Assembly: GCA_020636695.1 (NCBI GenBank)
Contig: JACJXJ010000028.1
Span: forward strand, 1-10,676
From: Prevotellaceae bacterium
GTDB lineage: Bacteria > Bacteroidota > Bacteroidia > Bacteroidales > Paludibacteraceae
Reading direction: 5' to 3'
DNA: 10,676 nucleotides
The position numbers and the translations under genes are program-made. The notes under the pieces are model-generated. The model saw nothing but the letters and a program-made list of their open reading frames with translations, did not search any database and was not told the origin of the DNA. This document shows positions 1-5,865 of the stretch, piece by piece. The first letter of the stretch is position 1. Every line of letters begins with the position of its first letter.

Positions 1-1070
1 TTGATTAATTCTGGATTTAGTTTTGGTATGCGCACCAATGTACCCACTTCTACCTTATCTGGATTTTGAATTTTTTCTTTATTAGCTTCGTAAATATAAA
101 CCCAAAAATCTTTATGTCCATAATATTTTTGAGAAATCAGCGTCAAACGACCACCATCAGGGACACGCACTTCGGCTATAAATTCGGTATATTCACGAGG
201 TTGATCAAATACAGACGTTTGTACTACAGGAGTTTCCGTAATAGAATCCGTAGCAGCAACTGCTACTTGTTCAACTGGTTTAACTGGCTCGATTGCCTGT
301 TTTGGCTGTTTATCCGATTTCCAATCTGTCACCAAATTCATCACTGAGGTTTGAATCATCGTTCCATAAAAATAGTACACAGTGAATCCGCCACCGCCCA
401 ACAGCAGTGCCAAAAGAGTTATCCAAAGCCAGGTTAGTTTCCGTTTTTTAGGTTCTGGTACCATCGAAGCATTGGAAGAAATAGTATTCAACATAGGCTT
501 TGATTCTTCAACCGTTGCCACAGGTGTATAACGACGTTCCACCGATGGAGTTTCAACCGAAGTTGGGACATCAAGCGCCTCGTATTTAACCACTTCTGGC
601 TCAGTTTCAACAACAGGATCGGGTTGTATCTCCACTACTGGTTCAGGCTCATTGATAGACGACAAAATATCTTGAATTTCAATAGCTTGCGAAGCTAATT
701 TTTGCAAAGGCATCTCTTTCGATACCTCCACTTTTTTCACAGGAGAACCATCCATGGACGTTGTCTCAAGATGTGAAAATGGTTCATTCACACGTTCTTT
801 TAAACTAGTTTCAGGAACAAAAACCACTTTATAATGTCCTGCTATCTCAATAGCTTCGCCTGTTTGAACATTCACGCTACGGCGCGGTTCTACCCATTGC
901 AAACGAAAGGTTCCGAGTCCTGTGATTTTTACGTTCTTGTCACGCAATAATCCCTCTTGAAAGATATCTTGAAATGCAGCAACAAAAGCCTCTGCATTCT
1001 TCTTGGTAATAGTGGTTCGACGTGCTAAAGCATCCGTCAAATCAGAAACATTTACTTTTTCGTCGCTCAT
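1..1070 (-). CDS. Membrane-anchored HU-domain protein with C-terminal LysM-like domain (3' end beyond window)
   Basis: The reading frame is open from an ATG at 1070 to the left edge: 356 complete codons and no stop. Residues 1-95 form an HU/IHF-type fold, with a GLGTF motif at 51-55 and the DNA-binding arm around 58-77. In the arm, the canonical NPQTG is NVQTG (67-71), so valine replaces the proline that intercalates in DNA. Residues 97-208 are a low-complexity linker rich in Pro, Glu and Val. A basic PKKRK stretch precedes one hydrophobic helix (about 212-235), which predicts HU in the cytoplasm and the C-terminus outside. Residues 297-356 resemble a LysM peptidoglycan-binding module (GGRLTLISQKYYG, FWVYIYEAN, VGTLVRIP). 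The ATG overlaps the stop of the upstream HU gene as ATGA, suggesting coupled translation. The domain calls are by eye. A tether between DNA and cell wall is inference; I know of no demonstrated function. Confidence 0.85.
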   Translation of the reverse strand, partial: MSDEKVNVSDLTDALARRTTITKKNAEAFVAAFQDIFQEGLLRDKNVKITGLGTFRLQWVEPRRSVNVQTGEAIEIAGHYKVVFVPETSLKERVNEPFSHLETTSMDGSPVKKVEVSKEMPLQKLASQAIEIQDILSSINEPEPVVEIQPDPVVETEPEVVKYEALDVPTSVETPSVERRYTPVATVEESKPMLNTISSNASMVPEPKKRKLTWLWITLLALLLGGGGFTVYYFYGTMIQTSVMNLVTDWKSDKQPKQAIEPVKPVEQVAVAATDSITETPVVQTSVFDQPREYTEFIAEVRVPDGGRLTLISQKYYGHKDFWVYIYEANKEKIQNPDKVEVGTLVRIPKLNPELI

Positions 1071-1354
1071 GATTGTGATTGATTTTTAAGTTTGTCTTTG
1101 AACGTGCCTGTAACACGAAATGCGGGAGTCAATTTTTGTGGCACCAACATACGCTTTTGAGTCGTTGGATTAACTGATACACGTGACTCCTTTTTGCGGA
1201 CCTCAAGTACACCAACTCCCAGAAAAGCAACCTGCTTTCCTTCAGTTAATTGTACATTAACTTCCTCAACAAATGCAGCTAAATGTGCAGCTGTCTCTTT
1301 TTGAGAGATACCTAATTTTTTAGACAGTTCTGCCTGTAATTCTTTGTTGTTCAC
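1067..1354 (-). CDS. Small HU-family DNA-binding protein
   Basis: A 95-residue protein of the size and layout of the HU/IHF family: two N-terminal helices, a beta saddle and a flexible arm (about 53-75) that keeps the intercalating proline as Asn62-Pro63. The usual GFGTF turn is GVGVL here (46-50), so it is a divergent Bacteroidota-type HU rather than a close HupA/HupB match. HU proteins act as dimers that bend and compact DNA. The start is taken as GTG at 1354, because an in-frame stop lies 18 bases upstream and no ATG is available. There is no Shine-Dalgarno sequence. It follows rimO after 60 bases containing a short AT-rich inverted repeat (1389-1409) and no convincing promoter. Its TGA stop overlaps the ATG of the next gene, which encodes a second HU domain, so the two may form a heterodimer (inference). 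Confidence 0.88.
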   Translation of the reverse strand: MNNKELQAELSKKLGISQKETAAHLAAFVEEVNVQLTEGKQVAFLGVGVLEVRKKESRVSVNPTTQKRMLVPQKLTPAFRVTGTFKDKLKNQSQS

Positions 1355-1414
1355 GACAAGTATATTAAATTAAAAGATGGGTGCAAGTTACATTTTTTTT
1401 TGAAATGTACAAAC

Positions 1415-2713
1415 TCACACTTTAAAATCGCCATATAAATCAAAAGTATCGGCACGCGTTATAGTAATTGGATATAAAGCCCCTATTTCTAATGATGGAT
1501 TTGATTCAATAGGAATCAAGACTTCGCCATCGACTTCGGGAGAATCATATTCGGTACGACCAATAAAGTATTCTCCTTCCTGACGATCAATCATAACACG
1601 CAACGTGCGACCAACTTTTTGTTCATTAATTTCAGCAGCAATGCCTTCTTGAATCGACATAATTTCGTCCACACGTTGTTGTTTCACGTCAAACGGGATG
1701 TCGTCCGAATAAGTTTTGTTAGAATAGGTTCCTTCCTCATCGGAATACGCAAAAGCGCCTAATCGCTCAAAACGAATGTCACGTATAAATTGTTTGAGCT
1801 GTTCTACATCGTCTTCCTTTTCACCAGGATGACCTAGTAATAATGTGGTTCTCAAATGTATACCAGGAACTTCGTCGCGCAGGCGATGCATCAGGTCATA
1901 GGTTTGTTGAGATGTAATATGTCGGCGCATCTTAGTCAACATATTATCTGAAATATGTTGCAATGCAATATCTAAATAATTACAAACATTATCGCGCTCA
2001 CGCATAACACGTAACAAGTCGAATGGGAATTGTGCAGGATAGGCATAATGCAAACGAAGCCATTCCACACCTGCAATATCAGATAAGCGCTCTATTAATT
2101 CTGGTAACTTGAGCGATTTATACAAATCCATACCATAATAGGACAAATCTTGCGCAATAATTTGAAATTCCTTAACACCTTGAGATGTCAACCAACGCAC
2201 TTCTTGTTCTATATCCTCCATAGAACGACTTTGGTGATGACCTGTTATGATAGGAATGGCGCAATAAGAACACATGCGATTACAACCTTCGGAGATCTTA
2301 ACATACGCATAATGAGGAGGCGTAGTAATAACCCGTTCCAACTGAAAATCAGGTTGAAATTGTTTGCCCAAGTCAGCCACCAATTCATTGTAATTAAATT
2401 TACCGTAGAATTTATCCACTTCAGGAATCTCTATTTGCAACTCTTTCAAATAACGCTCAGACAAACAACCCATAACAAACAACTGTTTTAATTGTTTGCG
2501 TTTTTTACGAGCTGCGAACTGCAGAATCATGTCAATACTCTCTTCTTTAGCATCACCAATAAAGCCACATGTGTTCACCACCACAACATCCCCATCTGGT
2601 TCTGGCGCATCGTGACGAACAGTATAGCCCACAGCTTCTAGCTGACGCATTAAGCGTTCGGTATCCACCAAGTTTTTAGAACAACCTAAAGTTATAAAAT
2701 CTATTAGTATCAT
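1415..2713 (-). CDS. rimO: Ribosomal protein S12 methylthiotransferase RimO
   Basis: A radical-SAM methylthiotransferase that adds a methylthio group to the conserved aspartate of ribosomal protein uS12 (Asp88 in E. coli). The 432 residues match the usual RimO length. The N-terminal MTTase domain carries the three cysteines for one iron-sulfur cluster: Cys11 in TLGCSKN, Cys49 in NTCGF and Cys83 in MGCLSE. The radical-SAM cluster is CNRMCSYC, Cys144, Cys148 and Cys151. A C-terminal TRAM domain covers about 370-432 (GRTEYDSPEVDGEVLI). This order and the length favour RimO over the related tRNA enzyme MiaB, which often has a longer N-terminus. The ATG at 2713 lies 5 bases after the ftsY stop, so the gene is cotranscribed with ftsY. 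No Shine-Dalgarno sequence is visible, as is usual for the phylum. Confidence 0.95.
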   Translation of the reverse strand: MILIDFITLGCSKNLVDTERLMRQLEAVGYTVRHDAPEPDGDVVVVNTCGFIGDAKEESIDMILQFAARKKRKQLKQLFVMGCLSERYLKELQIEIPEVDKFYGKFNYNELVADLGKQFQPDFQLERVITTPPHYAYVKISEGCNRMCSYCAIPIITGHHQSRSMEDIEQEVRWLTSQGVKEFQIIAQDLSYYGMDLYKSLKLPELIERLSDIAGVEWLRLHYAYPAQFPFDLLRVMRERDNVCNYLDIALQHISDNMLTKMRRHITSQQTYDLMHRLRDEVPGIHLRTTLLLGHPGEKEDDVEQLKQFIRDIRFERLGAFAYSDEEGTYSNKTYSDDIPFDVKQQRVDEIMSIQEGIAAEINEQKVGRTLRVMIDRQEGEYFIGRTEYDSPEVDGEVLIPIESNPSLEIGALYPITITRADTFDLYGDFKV

Positions 2714-2718
2714 GAATT

Positions 2719-3669
2719 TTAACCCAATAAAGAATCAACAAATTCCTCTTTGTTGAATAGTTGCAAATGTTCCAAACCTTCGCCCAAGCCAATATATTTT
2801 ACTGGTATTTTAAATTGATCCGATATACCAATAACCACACCACCTTTAGCTGTACCATCCAATTTGGTGATTGCTAAAGCTGTAACCTGAGTTGCTTTGG
2901 TAAATTGTTTGGCTTGTTCAAACGCATTTTGTCCAGTAGAGCCATCGAGCACCAAAAGCACTTCGTGCGGTGTATCAGGGACCACTTTACTCATCACATT
3001 GCGAATTTTAGTCAACTCATTCATTAAATTCACCTTATTGTGCAAACGCCCTGCGGTATCTATAATCACCACATCTGCACCGTTTGTCTTAGCTGACATA
3101 AGCGTATCATAAGCCACAGAAGCTGGATCTGCTCCCATTTTTTGTTTAATTACGGGTACACCTACGCGATCGCCCCAAATTGAAAGTTGCTCCACAGCTG
3201 CTGCCCGAAAAGTATCGGCAGCACCTAAATAAACTTTTTTACCAGCTTTTTTAAATTGATAAGCCAATTTTCCTATAGTCGTAGTCTTGCCAACACCATT
3301 CACACCAACAACCATGATAACATATGGTTTCGCTGGCAATTCAGCCGTAAAATCAACCGCATTACCTGTTTCATTTTCAGCTAATAATTTAACGATTTCC
3401 TCCTTAAGAATTACATTTAATTCGGCGGTATTGATATATTTATCACGAGCCACACGTTGTTCAATACGTTCTATAATACGCAACGTGGTTTCAACACCTA
3501 CATCCGATGTCACGAGAGCTTCTTCAAGGTTATCAAGAACCTCATCATCCACTCTTGATTTACCAGCCACAGCACGCGTAAGCTTATCAAAAACATTCTC
3601 TTTGGTTTTAGACAAACCTGAGTCTAGTGTCTCTTTCTTTTCTTTACTGAAAAAATTGAAAAATCCCAT
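2719..3669 (-). CDS. ftsY: Signal recognition particle receptor FtsY
   Basis: The SRP receptor GTPase, which pairs with Ffh at the cytoplasmic membrane to deliver ribosome-nascent chain complexes to SecYEG. All NG-domain motifs are present: P-loop GVNGVGKT (122-129), DTFRAAA (152-158), DTAGR (204-208), TKLD (268-271) and GLGEG (294-298). The N domain covers about 20-110. At 316 residues it has the short form, lacking the long acidic A domain of E. coli FtsY. Membrane contact probably relies on the N-terminal MGFFNFFSKEKK, a hydrophobic-plus-basic segment (inference). The ATG at 3669 follows its own promoter by about 28 bases, and a terminator separates it from the ribosomal-protein genes. It heads the unit ftsY-rimO-HU-HU/LysM. 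Confidence 0.97.
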   Translation of the reverse strand: MGFFNFFSKEKKETLDSGLSKTKENVFDKLTRAVAGKSRVDDEVLDNLEEALVTSDVGVETTLRIIERIEQRVARDKYINTAELNVILKEEIVKLLAENETGNAVDFTAELPAKPYVIMVVGVNGVGKTTTIGKLAYQFKKAGKKVYLGAADTFRAAAVEQLSIWGDRVGVPVIKQKMGADPASVAYDTLMSAKTNGADVVIIDTAGRLHNKVNLMNELTKIRNVMSKVVPDTPHEVLLVLDGSTGQNAFEQAKQFTKATQVTALAITKLDGTAKGGVVIGISDQFKIPVKYIGLGEGLEHLQLFNKEEFVDSLLG

Positions 3670-3696
3670 AATTCTTTCTATATTCTAATTTAAAGA

Positions 3697-3728
3697 CAAA
3701 AATACAATTTTTTCTCGATTTCATCAAT
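3697..3728 (-). promoter_or_regulatory. Bacteroidota-type promoter for ftsY
   Basis: On the minus strand, TATTTTTG (3704-3697) matches the Bacteroidota -7 consensus TAnnTTTG exactly. ATTG (3728-3725) lies 20 bases upstream, at the distance expected of the -33 element. The predicted start of transcription is near 3690, giving a leader of about 20 bases before the ftsY ATG. The -33 element directly abuts the T-run of the preceding terminator. Confidence 0.7.
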
Positions 3729-3760
3729 AAAAAAATCCTCATATCTTCGATACAAGGATT
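3729..3760 (-). terminator. Intrinsic terminator after the rpmB-rpmG-DUF4295 unit
   Basis: Read on the minus strand, AATCCTTGTATC (3760-3749) pairs with GATATGAGGATT (3745-3734) around a GAA loop. This gives a 12-bp stem with two adjacent G-U wobbles, followed by a run of T (3733-3729). On the plus strand the two wobbles become C-A mismatches, so the hairpin works best for minus-strand RNA. It lies 28 bases past the stop of the DUF4295 gene. Confidence 0.85.
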
Positions 3761-3788
3761 CTTTTATTATTGTAAAGATAATAATATC

Positions 3789-3941
3789 TTATTTAGCGAA
3801 AAAATCTTTTACTTTTTCGTTTAATACCATTTCTTCTTGGAACACATATGCTCCTGATTTTGGTGATTTCACCATCTTGATTACTTTGGCGTAACCACGA
3901 CCTTCACCTTTTTGCAACGATGCAACCGCTTTCTTTGCCAT
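3789..3941 (-). CDS. DUF4295 small protein, probable Bacteroidota-specific ribosomal protein
   Basis: A 50-residue, strongly basic protein beginning MAKKAVASLQKGEGRGYAKV and ending NEKVKDFFAK. I recognise it as the DUF4295 family, found in Bacteroidota next to bL28 and bL33. From memory, a structural study of the Flavobacterium johnsoniae ribosome described an extra large-subunit protein in this phylum (called bL38), and I believe it is this family; that identity should be checked. The position supports it: the gene starts 11 bases after the rpmG stop and is the last gene before a strong terminator, so it is made together with two ribosomal proteins. There is no membrane segment, signal peptide or cysteine. 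The ATG at 3941 is the only sensible start. Confidence 0.88.
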   Translation of the reverse strand: MAKKAVASLQKGEGRGYAKVIKMVKSPKSGAYVFQEEMVLNEKVKDFFAK

Positions 3942-3952
3942 AGTAGTTTATC

Positions 3953-4141
3953 TTATTTAATTTCTTTGTGAACAGTTACTCTTTTCAAAATCGGATTATA
4001 CTTTTTAAGCTCTAAACGCTCTGTAGTATTTTTACGATTTTTGGTGGTAATATAACGAGATGTACCCGGCATACCACTATCTTTATGCTCTGTGCATTCC
4101 AAAATAACTTGGACTCTTGCTTCTTTTGATTTTTTAGCCAT
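3953..4141 (-). CDS. rpmG: 50S ribosomal protein L33 (bL33)
   Basis: A 62-residue ribosomal protein with the family core SRYITTKNRKNTTERLELKK (residues 28-47), followed by YNP and a VTVHKE tail. The zinc-binding CxxC pairs of the C+ form are absent: only one cysteine remains (Cys16, in ECTEH) and the second pair is replaced by YNPILKR. It is therefore the zinc-independent (C-) form. It lies between rpmB (18 bases upstream) and the DUF4295 gene (11 bases downstream). Unlike the other genes in the window, it has a clear AGGAG in front of its ATG. Confidence 0.96.
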   Translation of the reverse strand: MAKKSKEARVQVILECTEHKDSGMPGTSRYITTKNRKNTTERLELKKYNPILKRVTVHKEIK

Positions 4142-4150
4142 TTTGCTTTT

Positions 4151-4155
4151 CTCCT
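4151..4155 (-). promoter_or_regulatory. Shine-Dalgarno-like site for rpmG
   Basis: On the minus strand AGGAG stands 9 bases before the rpmG ATG, inside the 18-base gap after rpmB. This is standard spacing elsewhere but uncommon in Bacteroidota, where the anti-Shine-Dalgarno sequence is sequestered on the ribosome. No other start I inspected in this window has such a motif. Confidence 0.6.
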
Positions 4156-4159
4156 AAAA

Positions 4160-4420
4160 TTAAGCGATGATACGAATATTTTTCCAATCGCAATACCCTT
4201 TGGCTACAGCATCTTTAAGCGCAGCATCCAAACCTTTTTTATTAATGGTACGAAGACCAGCAGCTGAAACTTTAAGGCTGATCCAGCATTCTTGTTCTAC
4301 ATAATAGAACTTTTTAGCAAACAAATTCACATCAAATGTGCGTTTTGTACGACGTTTAGAGTGTGAAACATTGTTTCCAATCATTGCTTTTTTACCGGTA
4401 ATCTGACAAATTTTTGACAT
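4160..4420 (-). CDS. rpmB: 50S ribosomal protein L28 (bL28)
   Basis: An 86-residue large-subunit protein. It begins MSKICQITGKKAMIGNNVSH, the usual bL28 N-terminus, and has the basic SKRRTKR stretch and the conserved LKVSAAGLRTI segment. It lacks the N-terminal CxxC pair of zinc-binding bL28, like its bL33 neighbour. The frame stays open upstream to a possible ATG at 4468, which would add 16 residues. That start lies inside the promoter -7 box, and the family begins at MSKxC, so the ATG at 4420 is chosen. The leader is about 40 bases, AT-rich, with no evident hairpin regulator. It is the first gene of the rpmB-rpmG-DUF4295 unit. Confidence 0.97.
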   Translation of the reverse strand: MSKICQITGKKAMIGNNVSHSKRRTKRTFDVNLFAKKFYYVEQECWISLKVSAAGLRTINKKGLDAALKDAVAKGYCDWKNIRIIA

Positions 4421-4465
4421 TTTACTATTATATTTTTGCGTTTTACATTCCCTGAAAAGAGTGTG

Positions 4466-4497
4466 CAAAGGTAATATATTATTTCTTATTGGACAAG
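4466..4497 (-). promoter_or_regulatory. Bacteroidota-type promoter for rpmB-rpmG-DUF4295
   Basis: On the minus strand, TACCTTTG (4473-4466) fits TAnnTTTG exactly and is followed by CA. A CTTG element (4497-4494) lies 20 bases upstream as the -33 box. Transcription should start near 4459, about 40 bases before the rpmB ATG. The box lies about 70 bases past the ugd stop. Confidence 0.75.
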
Positions 4498-4542
4498 TCT
4501 TTTCAAAATATTTTTAAAAAAAGTGGAAAACGGTATTATTTT

Positions 4543-5862
4543 CTACTTAACACCAATGCCTTCGTACACAAATCCAGCCTCACGTAATTCTTTACCGTCA
4601 TAAATATTACGACCATCAATAATAATATTCCCCACCATGGCTTTGCTAACCACTGACCAATTGGGAGCACGAAATTCCTTCCATTCTGTTACCAAAAAGA
4701 GGGCATTGGCATCATTCACAGCATCATAAATATCCGACGCATAGTAGACCGTATCTCCCAACTGTTTGTGCGCTTCTTCCATAGCCACGGGGTCATAAAC
4801 TTTCACTTCACAACCCGCTGCCAAAAGAGCATTAGCGAGTACCACCGAAGGTGCTTCACGCATGTCATCTGTATTAGGTTTAAAGGACAAGCCCCACAAC
4901 GCTATAGTTGCACCCTTCAACTGATCTAACGCAATATATTTCTGCAACTTGCGAAACAAGATTGTTTTCTGAGACTCATTCACTAGCTCAACAGCTTGAA
5001 GTACTCCCATCGGCACATCATATTCATTTCCAGTTTTGATTAACGCTTTCACATCTTTAGGGAAACATGATCCGCCATAACCACAGCCTGCATATAAAAA
5101 TTTAGATCCTATACGTCCATCAGAGCCAATACCTTTCCGTACCATATTAATATCAGCACCTACTTTATCACATAAGTTTGCTATATCGTTCATAAAACTA
5201 ATACGCGTAGCCAACATGGCATTTGCAGCGTATTTAGTCATTTCTGCAGAAGCTACATCCATAAAAATCACCCGAAAATTATTCAATAAAAATGGACGAT
5301 ACAAACGGGACAAAACTTCTTTGGCTTGTTCAGAATCAACTCCTACTACAACCCTATCTGGTGTCATAAAATCTTTGATAGCATCACCTTCTTTAAGAAA
5401 TTCAGGATTAGAGGCTACATCAAACGAAATATCAACACCACGTTTATCCAATTCGGTTTGAATTGTTTGTTTTACCAATTTAGCCGTACCTACAGGGACT
5501 GTACTTTTATCGACAATCAAACAATATTGTGACAAATTCTCACCGATACTTTTGGCAACTTGCAATACATATTTCAAATCAGCACTGCCATCTACACTCG
5601 TCGGCGTACCAACTGCTATAAACAGCACTGCTGCCTGAGTGAGAGCTTCAGGCAATGATGTTGTAAAGGTTAAACGACCTGCAGCTACGTTACGTACAAC
5701 CATATCATCCAAACCGGGTTCATAAATAGGAATTTCACCTTTTTGTAAACGTGCAACTTTATTGGCATCTACATCAACGCACTGTACATGCATACCCATT
5801 TCGGCAAAACAAGTACCCGAAACCAATCCCACATAACCTGTTCCTACAATGACTACATTCAT
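4543..5862 (-). CDS. ugd: UDP-glucose 6-dehydrogenase
   Basis: Oxidises UDP-glucose twice with NAD+ to UDP-glucuronate, a precursor of acidic capsular and extracellular polysaccharides. The 439 residues match the family. Visible motifs are the N-terminal Rossmann NAD site GTGYVGLVSG (7-16), the substrate-loop motif IPIYEPGL (44-51), STVPVGT (120-126), SNPEFLKEG (151-159), the catalytic-cysteine motif GYGGSCFPKD (Cys266), Lys210 and Asn214 of the active site, and the C-terminal UDP-binding domain with FKPNTDDMREAP. The ATG at 5862 lies 3 bases after the wzc stop, so the two are translated from one message. UDP-N-acetylhexosamine dehydrogenases are related, but the IPIYEPGL form and overall sequence favour UDP-glucose. 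It is the last gene of the export operon, and no clear hairpin terminator follows it. Confidence 0.95.
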   Translation of the reverse strand: MNVVIVGTGYVGLVSGTCFAEMGMHVQCVDVDANKVARLQKGEIPIYEPGLDDMVVRNVAAGRLTFTTSLPEALTQAAVLFIAVGTPTSVDGSADLKYVLQVAKSIGENLSQYCLIVDKSTVPVGTAKLVKQTIQTELDKRGVDISFDVASNPEFLKEGDAIKDFMTPDRVVVGVDSEQAKEVLSRLYRPFLLNNFRVIFMDVASAEMTKYAANAMLATRISFMNDIANLCDKVGADINMVRKGIGSDGRIGSKFLYAGCGYGGSCFPKDVKALIKTGNEYDVPMGVLQAVELVNESQKTILFRKLQKYIALDQLKGATIALWGLSFKPNTDDMREAPSVVLANALLAAGCEVKVYDPVAMEEAHKQLGDTVYYASDIYDAVNDANALFLVTEWKEFRAPNWSVVSKAMVGNIIIDGRNIYDGKELREAGFVYEGIGVK

Positions 5863-5865
5863 CTT

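Noticed and set aside
66..347. A plus-strand frame of 93 codons at the left edge
   Set aside because: It runs antisense to the LysM-like and membrane-helix part of the HU fusion, has no recognisable domain, and has no promoter or start context.
1389..1409. A hairpin after rimO (TACATTT/AAATGTA)
   Set aside because: Seven pairs, almost all A-T, with no T-run after it on the minus strand; unlikely to terminate transcription.
1355..1414. A promoter for the HU pair between rimO and HU
   Set aside because: A TTTG followed 19 bases later by TAACTTGC (minus strand) resembles the consensus, but the -7 box has two mismatches at its most conserved end. Not enough to call.
2150..2491. A plus-strand frame of 113 codons opposite rimO
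   Set aside because: It is antisense to the radical-SAM and MTTase motifs of rimO and has no family resemblance.
3287..3688. A plus-strand frame of 133 codons opposite ftsY
   Set aside because: Its low-complexity Ser/Thr-rich product is what the opposite strand of a conserved GTPase gene gives; ftsY motifs are complete on the minus strand.
4421..4468. A 16-residue N-terminal extension of bL28 from an ATG at 4468
   Set aside because: That ATG lies inside the promoter -7 box, upstream of the predicted transcript start, and the bL28 family begins at MSKxC.
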